Positions 24,428-33,347 of a stretch of DNA of 64,000 nt are shown here, piece by piece. The notes beneath the pieces were generated by a model. It saw only the letters and a program-made list of their open reading frames with translations, searched no databases and was not told where the DNA came from. Both the position numbers and the translations under genes were made by a program. How positions within the stretch are numbered: the stretch's first letter is position 1; the number at the start of each line of letters is the position of its first letter. The stretch lies in assembly GCF_040813715.1 (NCBI RefSeq), contig NZ_JBFOCH010000029.1, one strand, 5' to 3'. Source of the stretch: Mesorhizobium_K marinum (GTDB lineage Bacteria; Pseudomonadota; Alphaproteobacteria; Rhizobiales; Rhizobiaceae).

Positions 24428-25471
24428 ATGATTGGACGACGGCAATTTCTTGCCGCGACGGCCGGTGCCGTCGCGTTGCCAGCCTATCTGCGGCGCGCAT
24501 GGGCCCAGACGCCCGAAGTCGAGCTGAAGCTTCACCACTTCCTTGGTCCGAAAGCGCCGGCACACTCCAAGATGCTGGAACCCTGGGCCAAGGCGATCCA
24601 GGACGATTCCGGCGGGCGGGTGAAGATCGAGCTCTTTCCGGCCATGTCGCTCGGCGGCGCGCCGCCCCAGTTGTTCCGACAGGTCGCCGATGGCGTTGTC
24701 GACATCGTCTGGACCGTCAACGGCTATACGCCCGGCCTCTTTCCCCGCTCCGAGGTCTTCGAACTGCCGACCGTCTTCACCAACGACATTGCGGCGACCA
24801 ATCTCGCGATGCGCGACCTGTTCGACAGCCATCTCGCGCAAGACTTTGCCGACGTGCACGTGCTTTTCCTGCATGTGCATGCCGGCCAGGCGCTGCAGAT
24901 GGCGAGCAAACTGGTCAGGACCCCCGACGACACGAAAGGCCTCAAGCTGAGGGTGCCCGGGCCGACGGGCAACGCGGTTGTCGAGGCGATGGGCGCCACG
25001 CCGGTGACGATGCCGGTTCCGGACCTGCCGCAGGCGCTGTCGACCAACGCCGTCGATGGCGCGCTGATCCCTTGGGAGATCATTCCGGCGCTGCAACTCT
25101 TCGAATCAACGCAGTACCAGATCGAAGGTCCGGCCAACAATCGCTTCGGCACGACGACCTTCCAGGTCTCCATGAACAAGGCGCGCTGGGAAGCGCTTCC
25201 CGACGATCTCAAGGAGATCTTCACCAAGCACAGCGGTGAAGACTGGCTGCGCGAGGTGGCGTCGATCTGGCGCTCTGCCGACGACTTCGGCATCAGCATG
25301 GCGGTCGAGAAGGGCAACGAGCACATCGTCCTGACCGATGCGGAGATGGGCGCCTTCAACACCGTGCTGGCTCCTGTGGTGGATCGCTGGGTCGAGGAGC
25401 AGCAGGGCAAGTTCGATGCCGCCGCCCTGGTCGAAGCGGCGCGCGGGGCGCTGGCGGCGCGCAAGTCTTGA
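24428..25471 (+). CDS. TRAP transporter substrate-binding protein (DctP-like)
   Basis: 347-residue periplasmic DctP-family protein. The N terminus MIGRRQFLAATAGAVALPAY is a twin-arginine-type signal ending near RAWAQ. The mature protein has LKLHHFLGPKAPAHSKMLEP, and the DctP motif around LKLRVPGPTGNAVVEAMGAT with the carboxylate-binding Arg (LRVPGP). Binds an organic acid, by context likely an aromatic one, and hands it to the DctQM permease that follows (TTGA overlap at 25468). Preceded by the shared regulatory element. Confidence 0.93.
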   Translation: MIGRRQFLAATAGAVALPAYLRRAWAQTPEVELKLHHFLGPKAPAHSKMLEPWAKAIQDDSGGRVKIELFPAMSLGGAPPQLFRQVADGVVDIVWTVNGYTPGLFPRSEVFELPTVFTNDIAATNLAMRDLFDSHLAQDFADVHVLFLHVHAGQALQMASKLVRTPDDTKGLKLRVPGPTGNAVVEAMGATPVTMPVPDLPQALSTNAVDGALIPWEIIPALQLFESTQYQIEGPANNRFGTTTFQVSMNKARWEALPDDLKEIFTKHSGEDWLREVASIWRSADDFGISMAVEKGNEHIVLTDAEMGAFNTVLAPVVDRWVEEQQGKFDAAALVEAARGALAARKS

Positions 25472-26034
25472 CCGCTGCGGACTTGCGGGAAGGAGGCGGC
25501 TCGCCTCCTTCCCCAACGATCGAGACGGGCTTCGGCTCGCTGGTTGCCAGGATCGTCCGCTGGTGGGCGCTCGCCGGTGGCCTGCTGACACTTGCCCTCG
25601 CGCTGATGGCCGCCGCAAGCGCCGTCTCGAACCTCGCGACGGGCCGTCCTTTCGCAGCCGACTACGAACTGGTGAAGCACGTGACCGCCATCGCGGTCTT
25701 CATGTTTCTCCCCTACTGCCAGATCACCGGCTCCAACGTGACGGTCGACATCTTCACGGAAGGCATGGGCAAGCGCGGCAAGCACCTGATGAGCGCGTTC
25801 TCGTCGCTTTTCGCCATCGCCTTCTCGCTCCTGCTTCTTGTGCAGATGTCGTCGGGCTTCCGCAGCTACATCCGCTATTCGGAGGTGACCCCGGTTCTGA
25901 AGCTGCCGTTGTGGACAGCCTTTCCGCCGATCCTGGCCTCGCTGGCGCTGCTTCTGCTCGCCTCGATCGTGACGCTGTCGCAAGACTGGCGCGCGATGAG
26001 GAACATCGACTCGGGAGGCGGACGCGCCCCATGA
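25468..26034 (+). CDS. TRAP transporter small permease (DctQ-like)
   Basis: 188 residues with four membrane helices: WALAGGLLTLALALMAAAS, the VKHVTAIAVFMFLPYCQ segment, LFAIAFSLLLLVQMSSGF and ILASLALLLLASIVTLS. The GSNVTVDIFTE motif is typical of DctQ. The start is TTG at 25468 overlapping the upstream stop (TTGA). The stop overlaps the DctM start by ATGA (26031). Confidence 0.9.
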   Translation: MTAADLREGGGSPPSPTIETGFGSLVARIVRWWALAGGLLTLALALMAAASAVSNLATGRPFAADYELVKHVTAIAVFMFLPYCQITGSNVTVDIFTEGMGKRGKHLMSAFSSLFAIAFSLLLLVQMSSGFRSYIRYSEVTPVLKLPLWTAFPPILASLALLLLASIVTLSQDWRAMRNIDSGGGRAP

Positions 26035-27353
26035 CCGGCAGTTTCATCATGGGTCTGGCCGGGCTGTCCGGCCTGCTTCTTCTGATCGCCGCGCGCGTGC
26101 CCATCGCTTACGCGATGATCCTCGTTGGCGTCGGCGGCATTTCGCTGCAGTCCGGCCCATGGATCGTTCTGAACCAGCTCAAGGACCTCGCCTACGCGCA
26201 GTTCTCCAACTACGACCTGTCGGTGCTGCCGATGTTCATCCTGATGGGAGGGCTTGCCACGCGCTGCGGCCTTTCGGCGGACATTTTCCGGGGCGCGAAT
26301 GCTTGGCTCGGACGTTTTCGCGGCGGCGTCGCCATGGCGGCGATCGCCGCCTGCGCCGGTTTCGGTGCCGTCTGCGGGTCGTCGACGGCCACCGCCTCGA
26401 CCATGGGCCAGGTCGCGCTTCCGGAACTGCGGAAGTACCGGTATTCCGGCTCGCTGGCGACCGGAACGATCGCCGCGGGGGGTACGCTTGGCATCCTTAT
26501 CCCGCCGTCCGTGGTGCTGATCGTCTATGCGATCATCGTCGAGGTGAACATCGTGACGCTGTTTGCCGCGGCTCTCGTTCCGGGGTTGCTGGCGATCATC
26601 ATGTTCATCGCGACCGTCGGCCTGTACGTCTATTTCGTGCCAGGGTCCGGCCCGGCCGGGGCCAAGGTGACGAGGGCCGAGCTGGCGGCGGCGACGCTAG
26701 CGACCGTCCCGGTCCTGGTGATCTTCGGCGTCGTTATAGGCGGCATCTATGCCGGCATCTACAATCCGACGGCGGCGGCCGCGATCGGCGTCGCGATGGT
26801 GGTGGCCTATGGCTTGGCCCGCCGCCGGCTGTCGCTGGCCGGACTTCGCGACGGGCTTCTGGAGACGGCCCGGACCAGCGGAATGATCTTCCTCATCCTG
26901 CTCGGCGCCGAACTTCTCAAGATCTTCATGTCGCGCGCCGGCGTGCCGCAGGCGGCCGCGGAAATGCTCCAGACCAGCGGGCTCGCCCCCATGACGATCA
27001 TGGTGCTTATCATCGTCGTCTTCCTGATCCTCGGCTGCCTGATGGACAGCCTGTCGATGGTCATCCTGGCGATCCCCTTCTTCTGGCCTGTTGTCGCGGG
27101 CCTCGATTTCGGGCTCGGACCGGACGGGACCAAGATCTGGTTCGGCATCATCATCCTCGTCGTCGTCGAACTGGGGCTGATCACGCCGCCTGTCGGCCTC
27201 AACGTCTTCATCATCAACGCGCAGGCCCGGGATGTTCCGATGCGGGAAACCTTCAAGGGGGTGATGCCGTTCTTCGCCAGCGAGGTGGTGCGCATCACGC
27301 TGCTGGTGCTTTTCCCCGCCATCTCGCTGACCCTGCCCAGGCTGCTGCAATAG
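26031..27353 (+). CDS. TRAP transporter large permease (DctM-like)
   Basis: 440 residues, about 12 membrane helices. Family motifs include LSVLPMFILMGGLATRCGLS, CGSSTATASTMGQVALPELR, IAAGGTLGILIPPSVVLIVY and the C-terminal VVVELGLITPPVGLNVFIIN. Forms the sodium-coupled channel with DctQ. The TPP-dependent enzyme gene starts 8 bp after the stop, so transport and metabolism are one operon. Confidence 0.95.
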   Translation: MTGSFIMGLAGLSGLLLLIAARVPIAYAMILVGVGGISLQSGPWIVLNQLKDLAYAQFSNYDLSVLPMFILMGGLATRCGLSADIFRGANAWLGRFRGGVAMAAIAACAGFGAVCGSSTATASTMGQVALPELRKYRYSGSLATGTIAAGGTLGILIPPSVVLIVYAIIVEVNIVTLFAAALVPGLLAIIMFIATVGLYVYFVPGSGPAGAKVTRAELAAATLATVPVLVIFGVVIGGIYAGIYNPTAAAAIGVAMVVAYGLARRRLSLAGLRDGLLETARTSGMIFLILLGAELLKIFMSRAGVPQAAAEMLQTSGLAPMTIMVLIIVVFLILGCLMDSLSMVILAIPFFWPVVAGLDFGLGPDGTKIWFGIIILVVVELGLITPPVGLNVFIINAQARDVPMRETFKGVMPFFASEVVRITLLVLFPAISLTLPRLLQ

Positions 27354-27360
27354 GTTCGTG

Positions 27361-29085
27361 ATGGATACTGCGCCCACCGACCCAAAGATGACGACCCTTA
27401 CGGCGGGCGGCGCCCTTCTGGTGCGGCTGAAGGCGATCGGCGTCGACTACGTGTTCTGCAATTCCGGCACCGACTTCCCTCCGATCATCGAAGGCTTGGC
27501 AGAGGCGGCCGCCAAGGGCATCGCTCTGCCAACGGCGGTCGTCATCCCGCATGAATCGGCGGCGATGGGCATGGCGCACGGCTACTACCTCGCCACCGGA
27601 CGTTCCCAGGCCGTCATCGCCCACACCAATGTCGGGCTGGCCAACTGCGCGATCGGTGCAATAAACGCCGCCGTTGAACGCGTCCCGGTGCTGCTTTTCT
27701 CCGGCCGCACGCCGACGACCGAGAAGGACCGTTTCGGTACGCGGACTGTCCCGATCGGCTGGGGCCAGGAGATGCGCGACCAGACGGCCCTGGTGCGCGA
27801 AGCTGCCAAATGGGACTACGAACTGCGCTTCCCGGAACAGGCGGCGGAGATCGTAGACCGGGCATGGGCGATCGCCAATTCGACGCCACGCGGACCGGTC
27901 TACGTCAGCCTGCCTCGCGAAGTCTTGTGCGAGCCCGCGCCGGCAGACGACCTCGACGCACCGCCTCGCATGCAACCATCCGTCGCCCATCCCGACCCAA
28001 AGCTGGTCGCCGAGGCCGCACGGTTGCTTGCCGAGGCCGAGAATCCGGTCATCTTCGCCCAGCACGGGACGGGTGACGCCGGCGCCTTCGAAGCGCTCTC
28101 GGCGCTCGCCGATGATTGGGGCATTCCGGTCTGCCAATACTGGGCCGTCGCGCTTGCCATGCCGACCGACCATCCAATGGCCGCCGAGGCGAATCCGGCA
28201 AAGCTCATCGAGCGCGCGGATGCCATCCTGGTCCTCGACGCGCTGGCGCCCTGGTCGCCGCAACTGCATCGCCCCAAGGCCGACTGCACCATCGTCCAGA
28301 TCGGGCAGGACCCTCTCTCTGCCCGCACGCCGGTGCGCAATTTCCGCTCGGACCTCTCCATCGCCTGCGATGTCGCAGATGGGATCAAGGCGCTGAAGGC
28401 CGAGATGGACGCGCTCCGCCTCGGGTGGGCCGACCGGGTGGCGCTACGGCGCGAAGCAGTCGCAGCCGAAAACGCCAAGGCGCGCGAGACGACGCTTGCA
28501 ACGGCCGAAGCCGGGCAGTCCGGCATGATGACCAAGGATTGGGTCAGTCTTTGCCTTTCGCGTGCGCTGCAGGGCATCGACGCCACGGTGCTTTCCGAAC
28601 TCGGCTGTCCGATGGCGCCGATGTCGCTCGATCACCATCGCGCCTGGTATCAGGAGCCGCATGCCGGCGGACTGGGCTGGTCCTTTCCGGCCGCACTCGG
28701 GATGCAGCTTGCCGACCGCGACCGGCTGATCGTCGCCACGATGGGCGATGGTTCATACATGTTCTCAAATCCGGTCGCCTGCCACCAGGTCGCAGAGGCG
28801 CTCGAACTTCCTGTCCTCGTGGTCGTCGTCAACAATGCGGAATGGGGTGCGGTGCGCCAGTCCGTTCTCGGCGTCTATCCCGGCGGCTACGCGGCGCGGA
28901 GCAACGCCATGCCGCTCACCCAGCTGTCACCGGTGCCGGACTTCGTGAAAGTGGCCGAAGCGAGCCGCGCCTGGGCGAGGCGGGTGGAAGACGGACCGGC
29001 ACTCGGCGCCGCGCTCGCGGAAGCGCTCGACCATGTTCGCAACAAGCGGGGCCTCGCGCTCCTCGACGTTCGCGTGCGGCCGTGA
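27361..29085 (+). CDS. Thiamine-diphosphate-dependent enzyme (2-oxoacid decarboxylase/acetolactate synthase superfamily)
   Basis: 574 residues in three domains. N-terminal PYR domain: cofactor-activating Glu65 in VVIPHESAAMGMAHGY and NVGLANCAIGAINAAVERVP. Central TPP_M domain: PVIFAQHGTGDAGAFEALSA. C-terminal PP domain with the GDG...NN cofactor motif, MGDGSYMFSNPVACHQV to VVVNNAEWGAVRQSV. Relatives decarboxylate benzoylformate or similar 2-oxoacids or form acetolactate; context (aryl-ketone dioxygenase next, aromatic aldehyde dehydrogenase in the convergent operon) favours an aryl 2-oxoacid decarboxylase. ATG 27361 chosen; GTG 27358 is an alternative. 8 bp after DctM. Confidence 0.85.
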   Translation: MDTAPTDPKMTTLTAGGALLVRLKAIGVDYVFCNSGTDFPPIIEGLAEAAAKGIALPTAVVIPHESAAMGMAHGYYLATGRSQAVIAHTNVGLANCAIGAINAAVERVPVLLFSGRTPTTEKDRFGTRTVPIGWGQEMRDQTALVREAAKWDYELRFPEQAAEIVDRAWAIANSTPRGPVYVSLPREVLCEPAPADDLDAPPRMQPSVAHPDPKLVAEAARLLAEAENPVIFAQHGTGDAGAFEALSALADDWGIPVCQYWAVALAMPTDHPMAAEANPAKLIERADAILVLDALAPWSPQLHRPKADCTIVQIGQDPLSARTPVRNFRSDLSIACDVADGIKALKAEMDALRLGWADRVALRREAVAAENAKARETTLATAEAGQSGMMTKDWVSLCLSRALQGIDATVLSELGCPMAPMSLDHHRAWYQEPHAGGLGWSFPAALGMQLADRDRLIVATMGDGSYMFSNPVACHQVAEALELPVLVVVVNNAEWGAVRQSVLGVYPGGYAARSNAMPLTQLSPVPDFVKVAEASRAWARRVEDGPALGAALAEALDHVRNKRGLALLDVRVRP

Positions 29086-29114
29086 TTGCAGACAGGCAAC
29101 CGCAGGAGATCCCG

Positions 29115-29648
29115 ATGCCCGATACCGCAACGACCGAATTCTGGCGCGACCTGAAGCCAATTTCGAAGGTCTTCCAGCCGGATGCACGCCCCGAGGTCTA
29201 TCTCAAGAATGCGCCGACCGACGATGAACGCTTCTACGTCCCGTTCACCGAAACCGTCTCGTCGCGACCCCTCTGGATTTCCCCGACCCAGAACAAGTGG
29301 TGCGACATCCTGATGGCCAAGAAGGCGGGCCTCGTGAACCGCCACTATCATCCGCACGAAGTGTTTGCGTACACGATCTCGGGCCGATGGGGATACCTGG
29401 AGCACGACTGGACCGCGACCGCGGGCGACTTTGTCTACGAGACGCCGGGCGAGGGCCATACGCTGGTCGCCTATGACAGCGGCGAGCCGATGCGCGTGTT
29501 CTTCCAGGTCAAGGGGCCGCTGATCTGGCTCGACGAATCCGGCGAGCCGGACGGTTTCTTCGACGTTCATAACTACATCGCCCTATGCCGCGCCCACTAC
29601 GACAAGGTGGGAATTGGCGCCGACTACGTCGATTCGCTGTTCCGCTGA
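29115..29648 (+). CDS. Cupin dioxygenase, 2,4'-dihydroxyacetophenone dioxygenase-like
   Basis: 177 residues, the length of 2,4'-dihydroxyacetophenone dioxygenase (DAD), a mononuclear iron cupin that cleaves the C-C bond of 2,4'-dihydroxyacetophenone to 4-hydroxybenzoate and formate. Metal ligands of the cupin site are visible: His77 and His79 in LVNRHYHPHEVFAY and His115 in TPGEGHTLVAY. The C-terminal part has FFQVKGPLIWLDESGEPDGF. Last gene of the TRAP-TPP operon, convergent with the SDR gene 22 bp away. Product 4-hydroxybenzoate would feed pobA at 41244. Assignment rests on whole-protein resemblance, so the exact substrate may differ. Confidence 0.78.
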   Translation: MPDTATTEFWRDLKPISKVFQPDARPEVYLKNAPTDDERFYVPFTETVSSRPLWISPTQNKWCDILMAKKAGLVNRHYHPHEVFAYTISGRWGYLEHDWTATAGDFVYETPGEGHTLVAYDSGEPMRVFFQVKGPLIWLDESGEPDGFFDVHNYIALCRAHYDKVGIGADYVDSLFR

Positions 29649-29670
29649 CGGTGGGCCGCCATAGGCGCGC

Positions 29671-30429
29671 TCACACGCTCATGCCGCCATCCACCATCAG
29701 CGTGGCGCCGGTGACGAAGCTGGAGTCGTCGCTTGCAAGGTAGAGCACCGATCGAGCTATCTCATCGGCCGAGCCATGCCGCCCAAGCGGGATCAGGCCG
29801 TTGAAATAGGCGGTCCCGTCGAGGCCCATGGCGTCGCCGAGTCCGCGTTCGACGGCCAGCTGAAATGCGTTGTCGATCGGACCCGGATGGATGGAGTTGA
29901 CCCGAATGCCGCGAGGGGCGAGTTCCTTGGCGAGGCAGCGCATCAGGCCGACCTGTGCGTGCTTGGCGGTTATGTAGGCGTAGACACCGGCATCGCCACG
30001 CATGCCGGCGACGCTCGACGTGATGATGATCGAACCGCCCTCGCGCATGTGCGGCGAGGCATGCTTGGCGGCCAGGTAGGCGCCTTTGACATGCACGGCC
30101 ATCACATGGTCGAAAGTGCTGTCGGGGTAGTCGGCTATCGGCGCCACCGTGCCGAAATTGCCGGCGTTCGAGAACAGCACGTCGAGGCCGCCGAAGCGCT
30201 CGATCGTGGCTGCGACATATGCCGATGTCGCATCCGCGTCGGAGACATCCGCCGCCATGCCAGCCGCCCGTCCGGGCGGTAGAGCTTGCAGGACGCGGTC
30301 CAGCGCGTCCGCGTCGCGGTCGACCAGCATCACCGAAGCGCCATGCTCGACGAAAAGCCGCGCGGCGGCCGCGCCGAGGCTGCCGGCGCCCCCGGTCACG
30401 ATGCAGCTCTTCTGGTGCAGCCGCTTCAT
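29671..30429 (-). CDS. Short-chain dehydrogenase/reductase (aromatic operon)
   Basis: 252-residue classical SDR: cofactor motif SCIVTGGAGSLGAAAARLF, NNAG-equivalent SNAGNFG, catalytic Ser/Tyr/Lys in IIITSSVAGMRG and YAYITAKHAQVGL. The Asp after strand 2 (VMLVDRDA) predicts NAD(H) preference. ATG 30429 is chosen over GTG 30435 because GAGG lies 8 bp before it. Last gene of the LIV-ALDH operon. It could oxidise an aryl carbinol to the ketone, or a diol side chain; inferred only. Confidence 0.9.
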   Translation of the reverse strand: MKRLHQKSCIVTGGAGSLGAAAARLFVEHGASVMLVDRDADALDRVLQALPPGRAAGMAADVSDADATSAYVAATIERFGGLDVLFSNAGNFGTVAPIADYPDSTFDHVMAVHVKGAYLAAKHASPHMREGGSIIITSSVAGMRGDAGVYAYITAKHAQVGLMRCLAKELAPRGIRVNSIHPGPIDNAFQLAVERGLGDAMGLDGTAYFNGLIPLGRHGSADEIARSVLYLASDDSSFVTGATLMVDGGMSV

Positions 30430-30439
30430 CGGCACGGCC

Positions 30440-31897
30440 TCAGAAGGGGTAGTGAATCGGCCCGTCCTGGACCGTGATCCAACGGAGGTCCGTGAACTCG
30501 GCGATGCCGGCCTTGCCGCCGAAGCGCCCGTATCCGGAGGCCTTCACGCCGCCGAACGGCATCTGCGCCTCGTCATGGACGGTCGGTCCGTTGACATGGC
30601 AGATGCCGGATTCGATGCGTCGCGCGACGGAAAGCGCACGCGTCACGTCGCGTCCGAAGACGGCCGATGACAGGCCATATTCGGTGTCGTTGGCGACGCG
30701 GACAGCCTCGTCGACGCTGCCGACACGCACGATGGTCACCACAGGACCGAACGACTCCTCCGAATAGATGCGCATCGAGGGGGTGACCCGGTCGAGTACC
30801 GTCGCCTGGATAACCGTGCCGTCAATCGCACCGCCCGCGGCAAGCACCGCGCCCTTGGCTACGGCGTCCTTGATGAGCTGGCCGATGCGGCCCGCAGCGC
30901 CCGCGTCGACGACGCAGCCGAGCGGCGTCTTGCCTTCGGTGGGGTCGCCGGCCTTCAACGCCTTGGCCTTCGCCGCGAGCGCGGCGACGAAGTCGTCGGC
31001 AATTTTCTCGTCGACGACGATGCGTTCGGTCGACATGCAGATCTGGCCCTGGTTCATGAAGGCGCCGAAGGCCGATGCCGCGACGGCCGCGTCGATGTCG
31101 GCGTCGTCGAGCACCACCAGCGGCGCCTTGCCGCCGAGTTCGAGCAGCGCCGCCTTGAGGTGCCTGCCGGCGATCTCGGCGATGATCCGCCCAACACGGG
31201 TCGAGCCAGTAAAGTTCACCCGACGCACGGCCGGCTGTGCGATCAGCGCCTCGACGATCCCCGGCGCGTCGTCGGGGGCGTTGGACACGGCATTGAGCAC
31301 GCCCTTCGGAAGCCCCGCCTCGTTGAGCGTATCGACGATGAGGCGATGTGTCCTCGGGCATATCTCCGAGGTCTTCATGACGACCGTGTTGCCGCATGCG
31401 AGCGGGGTGGCCAGCGAGCGCACGCCGAGAATGACCGGCGCGTTCCACGGCGCCATCGACAATACCACACCGGCGGGCTGGCGCATGGCCATGGCGAGTG
31501 ATCCCTTCCGGTTGGAAGGGATCACTTCGCCGGCGATCTGCGTCGTCAGCGCCGCGGCTTCGCGCAACATGTCGGAGGCCAGAAGCACGTTGAAATGCGC
31601 CCAGCCGGCGGTAGCCCCGACCTCGTCGGCCATCGCCTTGATGAACTCCGGCTCCTTGGCCGACAGGATGTCTGCCGCCTTGGAAAGGATGGTCCGGCGC
31701 TCGCGCGGCGAGGAGGTCGACCATTCCGGGAATGCCGCCGCCGCGGCGTCGACAGCCGCGATCGCGTCGTCGATCGTGGCCGCCGCGGCTCTCGTGGCCA
31801 CAGCGCCGGAAATCGGATTGCGGCGCTCGAAAGTAGCCCCGTCGGACGCCTCGGCTTCTTCGCTTCCGATCATCAATCGCAAAACGTCCACGTTCAT
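30440..31897 (-). CDS. Aldehyde dehydrogenase, vanillin/salicylaldehyde dehydrogenase-like
   Basis: 485-residue NAD(P)-dependent ALDH. Catalytic Glu in ALLELGGKAPLVVLDDADID and Cys in NQGQICMSTERIVVD; cofactor region NFTGSTRVGRIIAEIAG; C-terminal EAQMPFGGVKASGYGRFGGK then AGIAEFTDLRWIT, typical of the vanillin/salicylaldehyde dehydrogenase subgroup. Would oxidise an aromatic aldehyde (such as 4-hydroxybenzaldehyde) to the acid. It lies between the LIV-type ATPase and the SDR in one right-to-left operon. Confidence 0.9.
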   Translation of the reverse strand: MNVDVLRLMIGSEEAEASDGATFERRNPISGAVATRAAAATIDDAIAAVDAAAAAFPEWSTSSPRERRTILSKAADILSAKEPEFIKAMADEVGATAGWAHFNVLLASDMLREAAALTTQIAGEVIPSNRKGSLAMAMRQPAGVVLSMAPWNAPVILGVRSLATPLACGNTVVMKTSEICPRTHRLIVDTLNEAGLPKGVLNAVSNAPDDAPGIVEALIAQPAVRRVNFTGSTRVGRIIAEIAGRHLKAALLELGGKAPLVVLDDADIDAAVAASAFGAFMNQGQICMSTERIVVDEKIADDFVAALAAKAKALKAGDPTEGKTPLGCVVDAGAAGRIGQLIKDAVAKGAVLAAGGAIDGTVIQATVLDRVTPSMRIYSEESFGPVVTIVRVGSVDEAVRVANDTEYGLSSAVFGRDVTRALSVARRIESGICHVNGPTVHDEAQMPFGGVKASGYGRFGGKAGIAEFTDLRWITVQDGPIHYPF

Positions 31898-31906
31898 CTC
31901 CTTCTC

Positions 31907-32626
31907 TCAGGCCTCCGCCGATGCACCCATGAATGCATGCTGCACGGCAGGATCGTTGATAAGTCTGGTCGCAGGACCTTCGCCGACCATGCGGCCGGCT
32001 TCGAGCAGGTACCCCCGCCCGGCGATGGACAGGCTGGCGCGTACATTCTGCTCGACGATGAGCAGCGAGACGCCGCGACGGCCGATCTCGGCCAGCGTCG
32101 CGAAAAGCTCGCCGACGAGCACCGGCGCAAGTCCGAGGCTTGGCTCGTCGAGCATCAGCAGCCGCGGCGCCGACATCAGAGCGCGGCCGATCGCCACCAT
32201 CTGTTGTTCGCCGCCCGACATTGTCGATACCGTCTGGCGCCGCCGCTCGACGAGCCGCGGGAACAGGTCGTGCACCATGGCGAGGTTGGCGGCTTCGTCC
32301 TTGCGGGCCCGATGCGCATGCGCGCCAAGCCGCAGGTTCTCCGAGACGGTGAGGTCGGGGAACAGGCCGCGTCCTTCCGGCACCAGCGCTATCCCGGCCT
32401 CCAGGATTTCATGTCCGGGACGGCCTGCGATGCCTTGTCCCGCGAAGTCGATCACAGAGCCGGGTCGCGGCCGCACGAGGCCCGCGACCGCCTTCAGCAG
32501 GGTCGACTTGCCGGCGCCGTTGGCTCCGAGGATGACAACCGTCTCGGCTTCGGCGACGGTGAGCCCGACGCCATGCAGCGCGGCATGTTTGCCGTAGTCC
32601 ACGGCGAGTCCGCTCACCTCAAGCAT
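31907..32626 (-). CDS. Branched-chain-type ABC transporter ATP-binding protein (LivF-like)
   Basis: 239 residues: Walker A ILGANGAGKSTLLKAVAG, signature TMSGGEQQMVAIGRALM, Walker B LLMLDEPSLGLAPVLVG, switch His replaced by Gln in LIVEQNVRASLSIA as is usual for LivF. Start overlaps the LivG-like gene by 8 bp. By context the cargo is probably an aromatic acid or ketone rather than leucine. Confidence 0.94.
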   Translation of the reverse strand: MLEVSGLAVDYGKHAALHGVGLTVAEAETVVILGANGAGKSTLLKAVAGLVRPRPGSVIDFAGQGIAGRPGHEILEAGIALVPEGRGLFPDLTVSENLRLGAHAHRARKDEAANLAMVHDLFPRLVERRRQTVSTMSGGEQQMVAIGRALMSAPRLLMLDEPSLGLAPVLVGELFATLAEIGRRGVSLLIVEQNVRASLSIAGRGYLLEAGRMVGEGPATRLINDPAVQHAFMGASAEA

Positions 32627-33347
32627 TGCCGGTCCCCAGGTAGGCGCGCACGACTTCGGGATCCGCGAGCACTCCCGCGGTGTCGCCGTCGGCGATCTTG
32701 CTGCCAGCGTTCATGACCACGCAACGCGCGCAGAGCGACCGGACCGCCTCCATCACATGCTCCACCAGGAGGATCGTGATGCCGGTGTCGCGAAGCGAGG
32801 CGATCAGGCCGATGCCGGTCCGCAACTCAGTCGGATTGAGGCCGGCGAGCCATTCGTCGAGGAGCAGCAGGGCGGGCCTCGCGGCGAGGGCGCGGGCAAG
32901 CTCGACGCGCTTCTGATCGATGTAGGTCAACTGTTCGGCAGCCTCGCCGCCCCGACCGCCGAGGCCAACGCGGTGCAGCAGTTTGTCGGCTTCGCGGCGC
33001 GCCGCATCGCCCCAGAGCGGCTCGCCCCGGAAGGCAAGCGCGGCGACCACGTTTTCATCGACGGTGAGCGACGGCAGCACGCGCACGAGCTGAAACGTTC
33101 GCGCGATACCCTTGCGTGCGATCCGGTGTGAACTCACGCCGCCGATCTGCTCGCCGCGCAGCTGGATCTCGCCGCCGCTGGGTTTCATGGCGCCGGAGAT
33201 CATGTTGAGCGCGGTCGTCTTGCCGGACCCGTTGGGACCGAGCAGGCCGACCACCTCGCCCTCGGCGATGTCGAAGCTGACCCCGTTGACGGCCATCAGC
33301 CCGCCAAAGCGCCGCGTCAGCCGGGAAACCGAGAGCAGGGGGGTCAT
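32619..33347 (-). CDS. Branched-chain-type ABC transporter ATP-binding protein (LivG-like)
   Basis: 242 residues: Walker A LLGPNGSGKTTALNMISG, LivG-specific GIARTFQLVRVLPSLTVDEN, signature position QLTYIDQKRVELARALA (lacking the canonical LSGG, as in many LivG), Walker B LLLLDEWLAGLNPTE (Trp in place of the usual Pro), switch His LLVEHVMEAVRSL. Overlaps the permease gene by ATGA at 33344-33347. Confidence 0.94.
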   Translation of the reverse strand: MTPLLSVSRLTRRFGGLMAVNGVSFDIAEGEVVGLLGPNGSGKTTALNMISGAMKPSGGEIQLRGEQIGGVSSHRIARKGIARTFQLVRVLPSLTVDENVVAALAFRGEPLWGDAARREADKLLHRVGLGGRGGEAAEQLTYIDQKRVELARALAARPALLLLDEWLAGLNPTELRTGIGLIASLRDTGITILLVEHVMEAVRSLCARCVVMNAGSKIADGDTAGVLADPEVVRAYLGTGNA

